A stretch of 64,000 nucleotides of DNA, from NCBI GenBank assembly GCA_029948255.1, contig JALIZF010001352.1, forward strand, positions 62,001 through 126,000. The letters run 5' to 3'. Below are positions 15,895 to 36,220 of this stretch, piece by piece. Under the pieces are notes generated by a model. That model did no database searches and was not told the origin of the DNA. It worked only from the letters and a program-made list of their open reading frames with translations. Position numbers and translations under genes: made by a program. This DNA comes from Telmatactis stephensoni (lineage: Eukaryota > Cnidaria > Anthozoa > Actiniaria > Isophelliidae). Position 1 is the stretch's first letter. Every line of letters begins with the position of its first letter.

Positions 15895-16389
15895 ACGTAC
15901 ACGGGAAACGGCAAACGGCAAAGAGGATCACGTGACCTGCTTTTTTCACGTCTGCCGTTGCTGTTTCAACGCGAGGGTAGGTCATTTTGCGTTTGCCGTA
16001 AATGTGAAAAGTGCTCTTTCGTTTGAGTGCCAAACGCGAAACGCCAGGCGCAAAATTTGTAGGTCACGTGAACCTCTCTGTCGTTTGCTGTTTGCCGTGT
16101 ACCAAGAGACCATAATACTAAGAGAGCGAAGCTCAGTATTGATGTCTGTGCCATGTTCGTGGCGGCTAAGGCTATTTTTAGTAACTTCGCCATCGCGCGC
16201 GCAAGTCCCTCCACCAATAGAATTTGATTTTTGACGTGCGCGCGGACGGGACCGTTTGAATTCTATTGTCTAAGAGCCTTGCGCGCGCGATGGCGAAGTT
16301 ACTAAAAATAGCCTTAGCCGCCACGAACATGGCACAGACATCAATACTGAGCTTCGCTCTCTTAGTATTATGGTCTCTTGCGTGTACGT
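15895..16389. mobile_element. MITE with ACGTACACGG ends, split by a nested element
   Basis: Left end ACGTACACGGGAAACGGCAA at 15895. The right end CTGTTTGCCGTGTAC (to 16102) is cut off from its last bases by the element at 16103-16380, and CGTGTACGT resumes at 16381. Removing the insert and one copy of CGTGTAC restores a matching inverse end. Confidence 0.8.
16103..16380. mobile_element. Nested MITE with perfect 102-bp inverted arms and 7-bp target duplication
   Basis: Arms 16104-16205 and 16278-16379 are identical in inverse. CGTGTAC flanks both sides (16096-16102 and 16381-16387). The loop has CGCGCGGACGGGACCG. A decayed relative is at 14340-14460. Confidence 0.9.
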
Positions 16390-16460
16390 AATATCTGCGG
16401 AAAGCTGTATTTTATGATTTATTATGTATTCCATTACTATAATAATGATGACTGCATCAT

Positions 16461-17305
16461 TTAAGGTTGGTGCCTACTATTGTCCGCGCGCACTGCTTTC
16501 TGCGCATGCAAAAACACTGAATTTTTGTCGGTAAAGCAATCGTAAAAGCAAGGCCTTTTTACGACTTTTTGAAAAAATAAACTTACAGAATTAAAGGAAA
16601 ACCATTTAGCCTCTCCTGTGTTTGAATGAAATTCACAGTTGATAAATAGAACCTGAGTTACAACGCCTGTTTTGACTATCATTTCTACCAGAAACGATCT
16701 GTTTTCGCCGCCATCTTGAAAATTTCCCACAATGCATTGTAATTCGCTCTACTTTCCGGGGAGGGCTAGGGAATTTTTGATCATTTTCGCGAATTCTGAT
16801 CAGTTTTCGCGCGTTTATCGGCAAATAACTTTCTAAATCGCACGGATACCCCTATTTTTTATTTCTGTAAATTGTAAAGTGGAGATTAACCTACTATTTT
16901 AAAATACTTTTATGAATTTAAAATTGAAACTTGATTGCAAAAATTGGACTTTTCATTTGGCGGTCATGAACAAAAACAGGTCTAAAACTAGTAAAAAGTC
17001 ATTGAAAAAAATTGTTATTCTGGTTTTTCATATTTCGTATGGCATTGACAAGTAAGAGAATTGTGTTGTAAACGTTTTATTAAAATAAAGTTTGACATTT
17101 TTTCAAAATATGGGGTATTTATGATTTTTTCTTTGGGCCTCTCGAATAGGCAGATTTTGCAACATTTGATGGCGCGTAACTCATTAATATGCACGGTGAC
17201 CCCCAATTTTTTCCTTGGATTCTAGCTCCCTATGATGGGTTCTTTGATATCCATGTGGTTTTTGGCCAAAAAAATTACCTTCCCATTAGTAGGCACCAAC
17301 CTTAA
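16461..17305. mobile_element. TTAA-flanked element 3 (845 bp)
   Basis: Ends TTAAGGTTGGTGCCTACTA in perfect inverse at 16461 and 17305. Blocks CACGGATACCCCTATTTTTT (16841) and CACGGTGACCCCCAATTTTT (17192) are 351 bp apart, the second about 110 bp from the right end. Confidence 0.85.
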
Positions 17306-17370
17306 AACAGAACTGACTTGTCAAAGAATCTCAGTACACTTCGACAGCTCACGAAAAAAACAAAAATAAA

Positions 17371-17519
17371 AACAAACAAACAAAAAACAAAACAAAACAA
17401 AAAACAAGGGAAGCTCAGAGTTAAAAAACTTCATTACTAAGTGTTCCAAAAGTAAATCCACATTCAAAAACAATGCAAACAAATAAACGAACAAACGTAA
17501 CAAACAAACAAGCAAACGA

Positions 17520-17574
<55 letters not shown>

Positions 17575-17615
17575 AACAAGCTAGAAAGAAGCAAGCAAAC
17601 AAACAAATTTCCGCT
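17371..17615. repeat. AAAC-rich tract with (GACA)n core
   Basis: AAAC/AACA-rich sequence around a perfect GACA array at 17524-17570. Confidence 0.92.
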
Positions 17616-17798
17616 GGCTCACACCAGCGTCGTACTAATCGCATTAGCAATTGTAACCGCAAGGAAGCCTTTCAAAGTCCAGTGTGAATCAAAAATCATC
17701 GTACTCGTAAGCACTGCCATATGAGATGACGAGCTGATGACGATTTTTGATCCATACTAGATTTTAAGGATTCTTGGAGCGATTGTCAGGATTACGGC

Positions 17799-17997
17799 CG
17801 CAGGGGCGGTTCCAGGACTCAGACTGAGAGGGTTCACTTCACATTTTATATTGTACAAAACAATAAATACAGGTTATTAGTAAGCGACTGAAACATATAA
17901 ATGTTTTATTTTTAGGATGAGAAAGGGGGTTCCTGGGCACCCAAGGAACTCCCCCCCCCCCCCCCCCTTTCCCCGGATCGGCCCCTTGGCCGGTGCT
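17799..17997. mobile_element. hAT-like MITE with CAGGGGCGG ends (C-rich right end)
   Basis: Starts CAGGGGCGGTTCCAGGACTC and ends with a C run, then CCCCGGATCGGCCCCTTG. Similar ends recur at 50861-51061. Homopolymer length is likely unreliable here. Confidence 0.55.
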
Positions 17998-18277
17998 AGT
18001 GTTTAAAACTGAAGATACTATATATAGAGAGGACTTGAAATTCCATAACTAAACACCGAACCGCATTTTTACTACTTGTACAAGTCAATAATGCCATACT
18101 CTCATACTAATTCAACTTTATTAATGAGTCCTTAAGCCATTCCTAAATGTTTGTTACACAAGCTCTGATCGATGATATCACGTACAGCTTAAGTACCGAT
18201 GTCCTTACAAGTACGCTAGTAGATTTTTGTGGTTTGAAACTTCCGAATGCTTTAAAATTTCGTTCAAATAGTTAGGA

Positions 18278-18667
18278 ACTGTGCAATATTTATCTGGAGG
18301 GAGGGGGCGGGATAAAGTTAAATCAAAGTGCAGGATGGGTGGGGGTGGGGGGAGGGGCTAGATGTTAATTTCTTAAGCATGGAGGTATCTGGAAACAAAC
18401 CACAATTAATTGAACATGTACAAGTATTTGTGTATGCCAATGGTTCTGGGACATATCAAATTGAAAGGCATTATGAAGATACCCAGGAAGAAGATGAAAA
18501 CATGTCCAGTGAGGATACCTCAAGTGAATCTGAAGGCGAATCATGGTAGTTATTTTATCTTAATGGGAGGGGAGGGAGTGGTACGAAGTTATTCTTCATT
18601 TAGTCTTCACTTTAAGGCCTACTTTGCTCTTTTTTTAGAACCCCCCTCCAGATAAATACTGCACAGT
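18278..18667 (+). mobile_element. 390-bp TIR element containing a 57-codon acidic ORF
   Basis: Ends ACTGTGCAATATTTATCTGG and the inverse, reaching GCACAGT at 18667. It holds an ORF at 18379-18549 starting MEVSGNKPQLIEHVQVFVYA and ending in an Asp/Glu/Ser tail. Possibly the remnant of a transposon ORF kept by internal deletion of a larger element. Confidence 0.65.
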
Positions 18668-18935
18668 CACCTTATGCGGCTTTAGTAGTCTACTTCAGTG
18701 AGTACTTTTCATTTAGTCATTTTAGATACATACTGGTACATGCAAAATCTTCAAAATTCAAATCAGTACCAAAAGAAAAAGGAAAAAATGGAAGGAGATA
18801 TCATCACCATGTACTATCGAATCGCATCTCGTTTCCGATCCGTTTTAATTTTGCTATCTCGAATTGAAACAAACGTTAGATAGCGGTGTTTTCGTGTATA
18901 GGGCTAACTGAAGCCCAAAAAGCACCCTGCACCCT

Positions 18936-19526
18936 TCTCAAAATGTCTTGGTTAAATATGCAGATGATTTGACCCTGAGCATCCCTGTTGGAGATGGGTA
19001 CGTCGATAACGCTGATGGTGAAGTTCAAAATATCGCTGAATGGGCAGACAGAAATCGTATGGTTCTCAACTTAGACAAAACATGGGAGATGGTCCTTAGT
19101 GGAAACTCTTCTAAACCACTTCCCGATCCCAATCAAGGGATAAAACGTCGACGTGACTGGTTGAAGCTTCTTGGAGTAACTTTTCAAGATAAGCCGTGTG
19201 ACTGGGATAAACACTTTCAACACGTGATGATTAGTAAAGCTTGTGGGCGACTTTACATATTACGAGTCTGCAAATTCTATGGATATTCAAAGGAGGATCT
19301 GCACTTATTGTTCAATAGCCTAATAATGTCAGTGTTCTATTTTGCTATCGAGCTGTGGGCGTGTGCATATGATACCAAGTACCTTGGCCAAATTGACAAT
19401 TTCTTTCGTCGAGCGTACAAGTTTGGATACACTAGTAAGCAATACAAGATAAATGGAATCATTGAAGAACGTGACAGAAAGATGTGGAACAATATAACTG
19501 GGAATTCTTCGCATCCACGAATTTAA
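18936..19526 (+). pseudogene. Truncated LINE reverse transcriptase fragment
   Basis: Carries the reverse transcriptase active-site motif in VKYADDLTLSIP, then the thumb/connection region (WADRNRMVLNLDKTWEMVLS, LLGVTFQDKPCDWDKHF). This pattern is typical of non-LTR retrotransposons of the CR1/L2 type in cnidarians. The 5' half (endonuclease and fingers) is missing. After the WNNITGNSSHP region the frame is lost by a small deletion, and a short tail (NRHLFTNE) appears in another frame. It is a dead 5'-truncated copy. Confidence 0.85.
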
Positions 19527-20764
19527 ACAGGCATCTATTTACAAATGAGCGTTTGAACCTTTCGGTGGAAACCTTGAGTGTGTTTTGTTGTTGTTATTTT
19601 TTGTGGGACATGAAGCTCTGTAAAATGCACGCGAAAATCTACCCTTACAGCGTTATTCGTTGGATAAATCCTTGCCCACAGAACAAATGTATTCGGGTGA
19701 TGCACTGGATAACGCTACTTATCCACACTAGCTATGTAATGGCTGCCGCACGGTTTTTGATAAGAGCGCGCGTGGAGTCTGTCTCTTGCTTATGCTCTCC
19801 TGTTCTTATAAAAGACTTGTCCTTTTTGATAAAAGTGAACATTTACTGACAAAGAAATGAAAGGATTTAACAAAACTCATGTCTTCCTGACGCCCACCCG
19901 TGAAATGACGGACATTTTCCGCGACAGATTCCTCGAGTGTTTCAAAATTTCCCGTTGAATTCAAAATAGGAACATGAGATAGGAACACGAGTTCATGTCG
20001 ACTCGATTAACGTTTATCACTACATAAATAACACACCGTTTATTTTTACAAAGAGCTTTCAATGAACACAGTTGTGACACTAGTTATTCTAATTTACATT
20101 TTATATACAGAAGTTTAGCACTTGTAAATGATCCTTGCTAGCCCATGTAGCGAGCCTTGCCCTCCAAGTCAGAGTGTCTGCACGCAGTATTTTCAGTGCA
20201 AAGTTCATGTAGTCCATCTTGCAGAGTCAGCATCAATAACACTTTTCAAGGCTTCGTCATTAGCTTTCCTACAGCGTGACAATACCTCTGAAATACGGAA
20301 AACGAATATTTTAATCAAATAGGGACGTCTAGACTACAAGTACAGCAGCGTCACAGCGCGCGAAGAAATAGGCGCGCGGCGTGAGTGGGGCGGCTGTGTT
20401 TGCAAGCTATGGAATATCCGAGGTTCTAGACTCTAGGTTTTAGAGTAGATGGCTAGGATATAAAAATACGCAGCAGCTTCCACTGTTGATTCAAGCTTGT
20501 TTAACATATATTAAGCCTTTTCACCAAAAAGTTGACGACTCAAAATTCGAAGTAGCCAGTTTCTGGCACTTGATGAGAACCCAGGATATCAGATCAGAAA
20601 AACCTTTAGATGGAAATACAAATTGCTCTAGAGGAAAATCAGTGGTAAATAACTGCTCAGCTTAAGCACATTGGTTAGGTACAGTCAACTGTCTCGTCAG
20701 CGACTACTCTTGTTACAAAAAAAATTGGTCGCCGACGGGAGGTGTAACTTATGAGAGGTTGTCC
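19527..20764. other. No firm gene
   Basis: A plus-strand stretch at 20138-20200 (PCSEPCPPSQSVCTQYFQC) looks like a Cys-rich exon relic but has no splice partners I can find. Confidence 0.35.
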
Positions 20765-30285
<9,521 letters not shown>

Positions 30286-30617
30286 ATTTTACTGTGTTTA
30301 CTGGATTATCTTACGTCATTGTGTTAAGAAGATAAGAAAAACATTAAAATTGAGTGAACATCAACTTGTCACCAAGCATCCGCCATTTTGACAACAAACC
30401 GTTTCTACGTGTGCATTGAAATTGGCCAGCGGTTGTAAGTGTTATACACAGGAAGCCCAATGTCTTACTGAAATCCAATCAAATCAAAACGGGGAAATAA
30501 AAAAATGTAAAATTTAAAACTCAGATGAATGGACTAGTACCTTTTTTGCGTCACTTACAGGAACATTTGTTGCCGTCATTTTAATATGGTATCAACTCCT
30601 GGAATAATTAGTGCTTA

Positions 30618-30732
30618 TTTGATGGTTTTCTATGGAATACGGGTGATATTTCACGAGAAATTTATGTTATTAGTATACAAAATAACATAAATTTCGAATG
30701 AAATTTTCACCAGTATTCCATAACATCAAATA
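30618..30732. repeat. Hairpin, 115 bp
   Basis: TATGGAATACGGGTGATATT, TCACGAGAAATTTATGTTAT, and their inverse around a short centre. About 330 bp upstream of the LRRC61-like start codon, so possibly in its promoter region. Confidence 0.65.
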
Positions 30733-31523
30733 ACCATATTATCCTATAACTATTACACATTTTAGCCGAAAATTACGCTTTACTAAAGAGATCATGACGC
30801 CAACAATTCACAAAAAAATATTTTATTGGAAAAATCGTCTATCGAACATTTTCGTGCGTTTGGTGTTTTCCCCAACCCATCTGAGCGAAGATGTTTTCTC
30901 TTTGCTTGACTGAGAACTACTCGTTGAGCTTTGGGTAGTTTTCCCCCCTCAAATATCGGTCAATGGAGTTTCTGTAAGCCGTTTGTTGTTGTTGTTTTTT
31001 TGTTTTTTTGTTGTTTTTTGTTTTGTTTGTTTTTGAGTATCTCGTTCGTATTCAGATCCATCAGATTTGCGAATTTCCAGTAGTAGAAATTGTTTGACAA
31101 GAAAATGTTCAAGCGTTCTGGTTGTAGTCAGGTTGTAGTGCTTCAACTGGACTCTCTTTGCAATACGGAGCTCCGTGATTCAAAGTCCAAAAACTTCTTA
31201 GTGTCCACCTCAGTGTTCTTGGGTTCTTTTGTGCCTCTATAAACGCATCAATATTTTATTCTGAGAGAGAAGAAATCGCATCTGAAGCCCGGGGGGACTC
31301 CATTCTTTTAGGGTGCCCGTCATTGTGGCGCATAATTTCGTTCCACTACTACGTTTTACTAATGTACATGAAGAGAGTCAATAAAAGTGTCTAAAACTTT
31401 TATTAGTAGTAAAAACCTTTATTTGGGTAATCCTGTCAAAATACATAGTATTTTGTTATCAATAGGAGCCCTACTGAATAACAAAAATAATGATGATGTC
31501 TAAAGTTTTATTGACATCATGTT

Positions 31524-31818
31524 TACAGTGTGATTACTCCAACCATGCAAGGCCACCCAAACAAATTTTCATGCAAATTATCCAATCACGATCGAGCATA
31601 TCAGGAACAATAGAATCTGTACAAATGTTTAATATTTCACTTAAAATGCACAAAATTTGCATTGTTTGTGTATGAATTATATTGAAATTGAGCAAGAAGC
31701 ATCGTATTCTGTACAAACTCGCAACAAATCTGTCGTTGAGTGTCAAAAACGAACATTGAAAATTTATCTAAAAATTTGTTTGGGTGGCCTTGGTCGGAGT
31801 AGTCGCACTAGCTGTAAC
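31524..31818. mobile_element. Foldback element with GGCCACCCAAACAAATTTT arms
   Basis: Left arm 31524-31570 and right arm 31771-31818 share CAAGGCCACCCAAACAAATT in inverse; the outer parts are more diverged. About 295 bp. Confidence 0.7.
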
Positions 31819-32027
31819 GTTCGTTTACGTACAAATGGATACGTACACAATTTTAGTGATTGTAAAAAACTGGGTATTATTTGCACTCAATACACGTATC
31901 AACAGTGAGGGAAAACCTGGATTTGGGCATAGTCAAATTGCCTACATTTCGTAATTGGCTATTAATATTCACCAGCTCGTGACCCGCGAACCACGGGATA
32001 GCTTCAGTGACCATCAAAATACACTGA

Positions 32028-32605
32028 CAGCACAGGCGGACCATCCTCTCAATTTGTGGTTTGGGCTTCCTGTGTCAGGGTCGAATGGCCGTTGGTTTCA
32101 AACAAGCTGAAATGTAGTGCTTTTCACTGGCGATTTTACTTGATTGCTCTACATCTCGAAATTCAAAATATTGTGTCAAAGTAAATTTCAATCCTTATAT
32201 TTATCAGATATGAATTTTGTTTTGTCGTCCGATGAGTTTTAAGAGAGTTATTAGAGGGAGGCGTACGCTCACTAGTGCAGAAGAAAAATAGTGAGCGTAC
32301 TAGTGAGCGTACTAGGTTATAGATTTGTCATCTTGATTGCATGAACATTTGTGCGTACTAGTGAGCGTACGCCTCCCTCTAATAACTCTCTTAAAACTCA
32401 TCGGACGACAAAACAAAATTCATATCTGATAAATATAAGGATTGAAGTTTACTTTGACACAATATTTTGAATTTCGAGATGTAGAGCAATCAAGTAAAAT
32501 CGCCAGTGAAAAGCACTACATTTCAGCTTGTTTGAAACCAACGGCCATTCGACCCTGACACAGGAAGCCCAAACCACAAATTGAGAGGATGGTCCGCCTG
32601 TGCTG
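32028..32605. repeat. Near-perfect 249-bp inverted repeat upstream of the NLR leader
   Basis: Arms 32028-32276 and 32357-32605 have the same length and only a few differences. The 80-bp centre repeats GTGAGCGTACTA. Each arm includes ACAGGAAGCCC. The right arm ends about 350 bp before the leader exon at 32957. Confidence 0.9.
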
Positions 32606-32835
32606 ACAGCGCCCACAATTCAACATGTTCAACTCAGGAATTAACGAAGACGGTATAAGCTAGGAATGGTTACATACTCTATTCTATCAGACATCTTCAT
32701 TTCAGGTAATATCAATCGATTTTCTAACCGCCAAAGCTCTATTGCATTTATCAATACGAAATCTTTGATAAATATGCATGATTGCCTCGTGTAAGGCCGT
32801 TACGAAATCTTTTCAAGCCGGCCTGCGTTGCCCAG

Positions 32836-32900
32836 ACGGCTCGGTGATTATACGGATGTTTCTTTTCGAGAGTTGTCTAAAACAACTAAGTTGAATCTCT
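32836..32900 (+). other. Possible first leader exon with a short upstream ORF
   Basis: The donor TCTCT|GTAAGTATAT at 32900/32901 is close to consensus and leaves a 56-base intron before the exon at 32957. The stretch holds an upstream ORF of 12 codons beginning ATGTTTCTTTTC that ends in TGA just before the donor. The 5' limit is not visible, and the start given is only approximate. Confidence 0.3.
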
Positions 32901-32956
32901 GTAAGTATATGGAACCTCATTTTCTCTTAATAATAAGTTTTCCTTTCTTTTTCCAG

Positions 32957-33022
32957 AGAAAAAAGTCCACGAACCAGACTTAGAGAGAAGCAGTGTCGCA
33001 GATTCAGCGTTGGAGGATGTGG
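32957..33022 (+). other. Probable 5' leader exon of the NLR gene
   Basis: Bounded by a strong acceptor (CTTTCTTTTTCCAG, ending at 32956) and donor (GTGG|GTAAGG at 33022/33023). Its splice to 36211 would put no ATG ahead of the HEPN start, so it would be 5' UTR. One reading (VHEPDLERSSVADSALEDV) is open and looks protein-like and also ends in phase 1, so it could join the exon at 38084 if the HEPN exon were skipped. No upstream ATG supports that. Confidence 0.45.
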
Positions 33023-33532
33023 GTAAGGCATGATATGATGTTCATACACAGTAAACATTGACCAGTATATAGATACAGTACCTTATAGCTTAGATCCACG
33101 GAATTATAACACTTAAAATCCGGTATATAGTACGTTATTTCGATGCTAAATTGTTTTTTTCGTATCGTTATCAGAATAAACCAGTGATTCTTTGCTCGGC
33201 TCTGCTGCAATTTAGGGACGAACTACATAACCACCGTTGCAGACGCACGTACTGTCACATATACGGAAGTTAAACTAGCAAGCGTGATCAAAACTTAGCT
33301 GACTTGTGACTTAGTCCAAAAATATCGACTACGGCTAATTACAAATTTAAATACATTGTAGATAGATTGACGCATTATTCGCTTATTTATTCATACGCAT
33401 TTTCCTCTAAATACGTAAAATAAAGTATAAAGTAAAGCGACCCGCATATTTTACGTCGAGAATTCATGACAGTAATTTGAGTAACTGCTATAAACTTGCT
33501 TGAAGCCGACGGTGCGCTCATTTTACTCCCCT

Positions 33533-33666
33533 CTCCTTTTAAGGGTATTTAAAGCTACTTAAAGCTACACAGAAAGGAAAGATGTCGAAACAAGGATGTG
33601 AGATCCAGGAATCAAACTCTGGAGCTCTTGCATACGTTTTGTGTTGCGTGACGAGACTATTAAAAT
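33533..33666 (-). mobile_element. tRNA-derived SINE, family alpha
   Basis: Minus strand: B box GAGTTTGATTCC, CTCACATCCTTGTTTCGA, CTTTCTGTGTAGCTTTAAGT, TTTAAATACCCTTAAAA. Diverged from the copy at 59.3 kb. Directly precedes TTAA element 5. Confidence 0.65.
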
Positions 33667-33678
33667 TGTCGGTTGAAT

Positions 33679-34566
33679 TAAGGTGGCTGGACCCTATTTC
33701 GCCAGTGCGCGGGTAGTCGAATTGAAGCGGCTATTAATTGCGTTACAGAATTAAGTTGACCAAACTTTTTACGCACACCTACTACAAATGGACCAAATTT
33801 TATAATGATGCTAGTTTGGTTGAAATCGGAGCTTTTTTAACATCGAAATTGTTATACACTGGATTTGAAATTTTGCCAATTTTCTCAAAATCCAGACCTC
33901 GACGAGCAAAACGATTTATGAGACTTTGTAAATCAAATGCTTGTCTATAATGTGAGAGCGTTTCAAGAAATTCTATTAAGCCGATTTTGAGTAAAAGCGG
34001 AGCAATTATTTAACTTTGAAGAAATTTAAAACCGCGGGTGCTCTACTAAATTAATTTTATAACAATGATTTTTCAAAGAAAAGTTGCAATATTTTTGGTT
34101 CTAAATAATACCAAGGCATGGTTCTTTATTCTGTGAATATGTCATCGTATTTGCTATTTTTGATCGCCGTTGAGACGACTGTTATAAAATTAATTTAGTA
34201 GAGTACCCGCGGTTTTAAATTTCTTCAAAGTTAAATAATTGCTCCGTTTTTACTCAAAATCGGCTTAATAGAATTTCTTTAAACGCTCTCACATTATAGA
34301 CAAACATTTGATTTACAAAGTCTCATAAATCGTTTTGCTCGTCGAGGTCTGGATTTTGAGAAAATTGGCAAAATTTCAAATCCAGTGTATAACAATTTCG
34401 ATGTTAAAAAAGCTCCGATTTCAACCAAACTAGCATCATTATAAAATTTGGTCCATTTGTAGTAGGTGTGCGTAAAAAGTTTGGTCAACTTAATTCTGTA
34501 ACGCAAATAATAGCCGCTTCAATTCGACTACCCGCGCACTGGCGAAATACGGTCCAGCCACCTTAA
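33679..34566. mobile_element. TTAA-flanked foldback element 5 (888 bp), arms of about 380 bp
   Basis: Starts TTAAGGTGGCTGGACC and ends in the inverse. Left arm 33679-34063 and right arm 34191-34566 pair over nearly their whole length with a few mismatches; a loop of about 127 bp lies between. The arms carry mirror-image short ORFs that are not genes. It lies between the leader exon and HEPN exon of the NLR gene. Confidence 0.85.
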
Positions 34567-36027
34567 TTACTCTCCGTTTGTGAAAATCGTTTAGCCTGTT
34601 TGCAAACGTTTCCCACCCCTCCCCCGCTACGGGGAAAAACGGAGAGGGTAGGAAACGGCTGTACAGACTAAAAATCATTCAAATGTGTTCCCAAAGTCAA
34701 AACAAACGAGGAATCGCTGTAATTACAAACATGAGTACAGCTTGCTTACAAACGGGGTTGGGAGAACTTTGTGGAACTTTTAATACCCCGAGTTCCGCCT
34801 AGTCTCCTTCGCAGCCATCTTTAATCTCGTCACGCCACGCAAACGGCGTTCTAAGCAAATGTACGATGCTTCTTGCTACACCTGAGTGTCACCCTATACA
34901 AATAATACAGTTAGAATAGGAATGAGGAATAATGTATGGCTATTGCTCACTGCTATATATATGACCACTGTCAATGTTCGCATCGTTACAATCCCCTATT
35001 ATTATATGATTGAGTCGGTTTTCTGTGTTATTTGTAGGGCTTTATATCGCGTATTTCCCTAGTCATTATTAATTCAAAGGCATTATACAGATATTGCCCT
35101 CGTCACATACTTCCCTAGGTCATCTTAATTTGGATGTTAGACTTAGAAATTTTCTACTGAGCCCCGAAATCATCTACTAATATAAGTAGCGAATTTTGGT
35201 GAAAAAAATCTCTTGAGAAATAACCGTTTAGGTCGTTTAGGATTCAAACCCGACACCTTCTGCATACCTATACCCGCCTTTAACCTATATACGTACTACT
35301 GAGCTAACTGATGGAAATTTATCAACAAAAAAATCGTTTTGTCTGTTATAATAGTGTTCGTTAACTTCAATCACCGTGAATAGAATTGAAAAGTAACAGT
35401 GATCAGATCGTTAATGTCATTTGGGATTGTTTTAGTGTGAAAACCTCCTCAATCATATAATTACCTCGAACCTCGGCTTTTATCCATATACTACTGGATG
35501 TATATGGCTAAAAGCCTCGCTGCTCGGTAATTAACTCTTACTTATAGTTAAGATAAGATATAACTAAGACAATCTTTGGATGCTGATTTGATGATTGCTC
35601 TTTCAAAAGTGTGCTAATAAATTTTATCTGATCATTTGGGCTTGGCGCTGTGATGTTTGAAATATTGAATTGTTATTTTATATAATGTTTGGTATATTAC
35701 GCGTGCTCTGATTGGTGGAAAACCACGTATAAATACAATACACACATAGATGGCGTCATTGAATCTTCTGCAGTGCTCAGCTGATTGGCTGGAATATTAA
35801 ATAGATTCTATTATGTTTTGCGTGTATATTTTGATCGATGCAAAGAAGACGTCAAAATGTGTTGAAAACAACATTCACGCAACTCGACTGCGTCTCGTGG
35901 TGTACTTTTTTGTCCTTCACCATGTTACCACATGTTGCCGTCACCTGTGTATCGGTTAGAGAACACACGCACAGTAAAATTGAATCTATTTTATTTAAAC
36001 ATACGATCGAACCGCCATACCATTATA
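34567..36027. other. Intron of the NLR leader, no other gene seen
   Basis: Holds the tRNA-like stretch at 35222. A GTGCTCTGATTGGTGG block is near 35702. Confidence 0.45.
35222..35316 (-). mobile_element. tRNA-like sequence, probably SINE-derived
   Basis: Minus strand GTTAGCTCAGTAGTACG and GTCGGGTTTGAATCCTAAAC give A- and B-box matches about 45 bases apart. No convincing cloverleaf. Confidence 0.4.
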
Positions 36028-36150
36028 TAAACGGGCACCTCCCGCAAGCGGACACCTCCCATAAGCAGAGAGCTTTGCTTATAAGCGGACAGCAACCCTG
36101 TGCCCCTTTTTCCAACAAATTCTCATAAGCGGACACCTCCTGTAAAGCGA
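36028..36150 (+). repeat. Minisatellite of AAGCGGACACCTCC type
   Basis: Degenerate units GCGGACACCTCCCATAAGC, GCGGACAGCAACC and GCGGACACCTCCTGTAAAGC, ending about 60 bp before the HEPN exon acceptor. Confidence 0.6.
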
Positions 36151-36220
36151 ACGCCAATTCCTGGATGGTTCAACTGTATTTCATTTACCAAACTTTCTTT
36201 TGTTTTGCAGATATCAATCG

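Noticed and set aside
20128..20322. Cys-rich protein exon
   Set aside because: The short motif is suggestive, but there are no splice partners and the Cys-rich part is brief.
30388..30400. ATGGCGGATGC as the LRRC61-like start
   Set aside because: Its donor leaves phase 2 and makes a TGA at the junction with exon 2. The ATG at 30285 fits.
33738..34506. Two 70-codon ORFs as paired genes
   Set aside because: They are mirror images in the arms of one foldback element.
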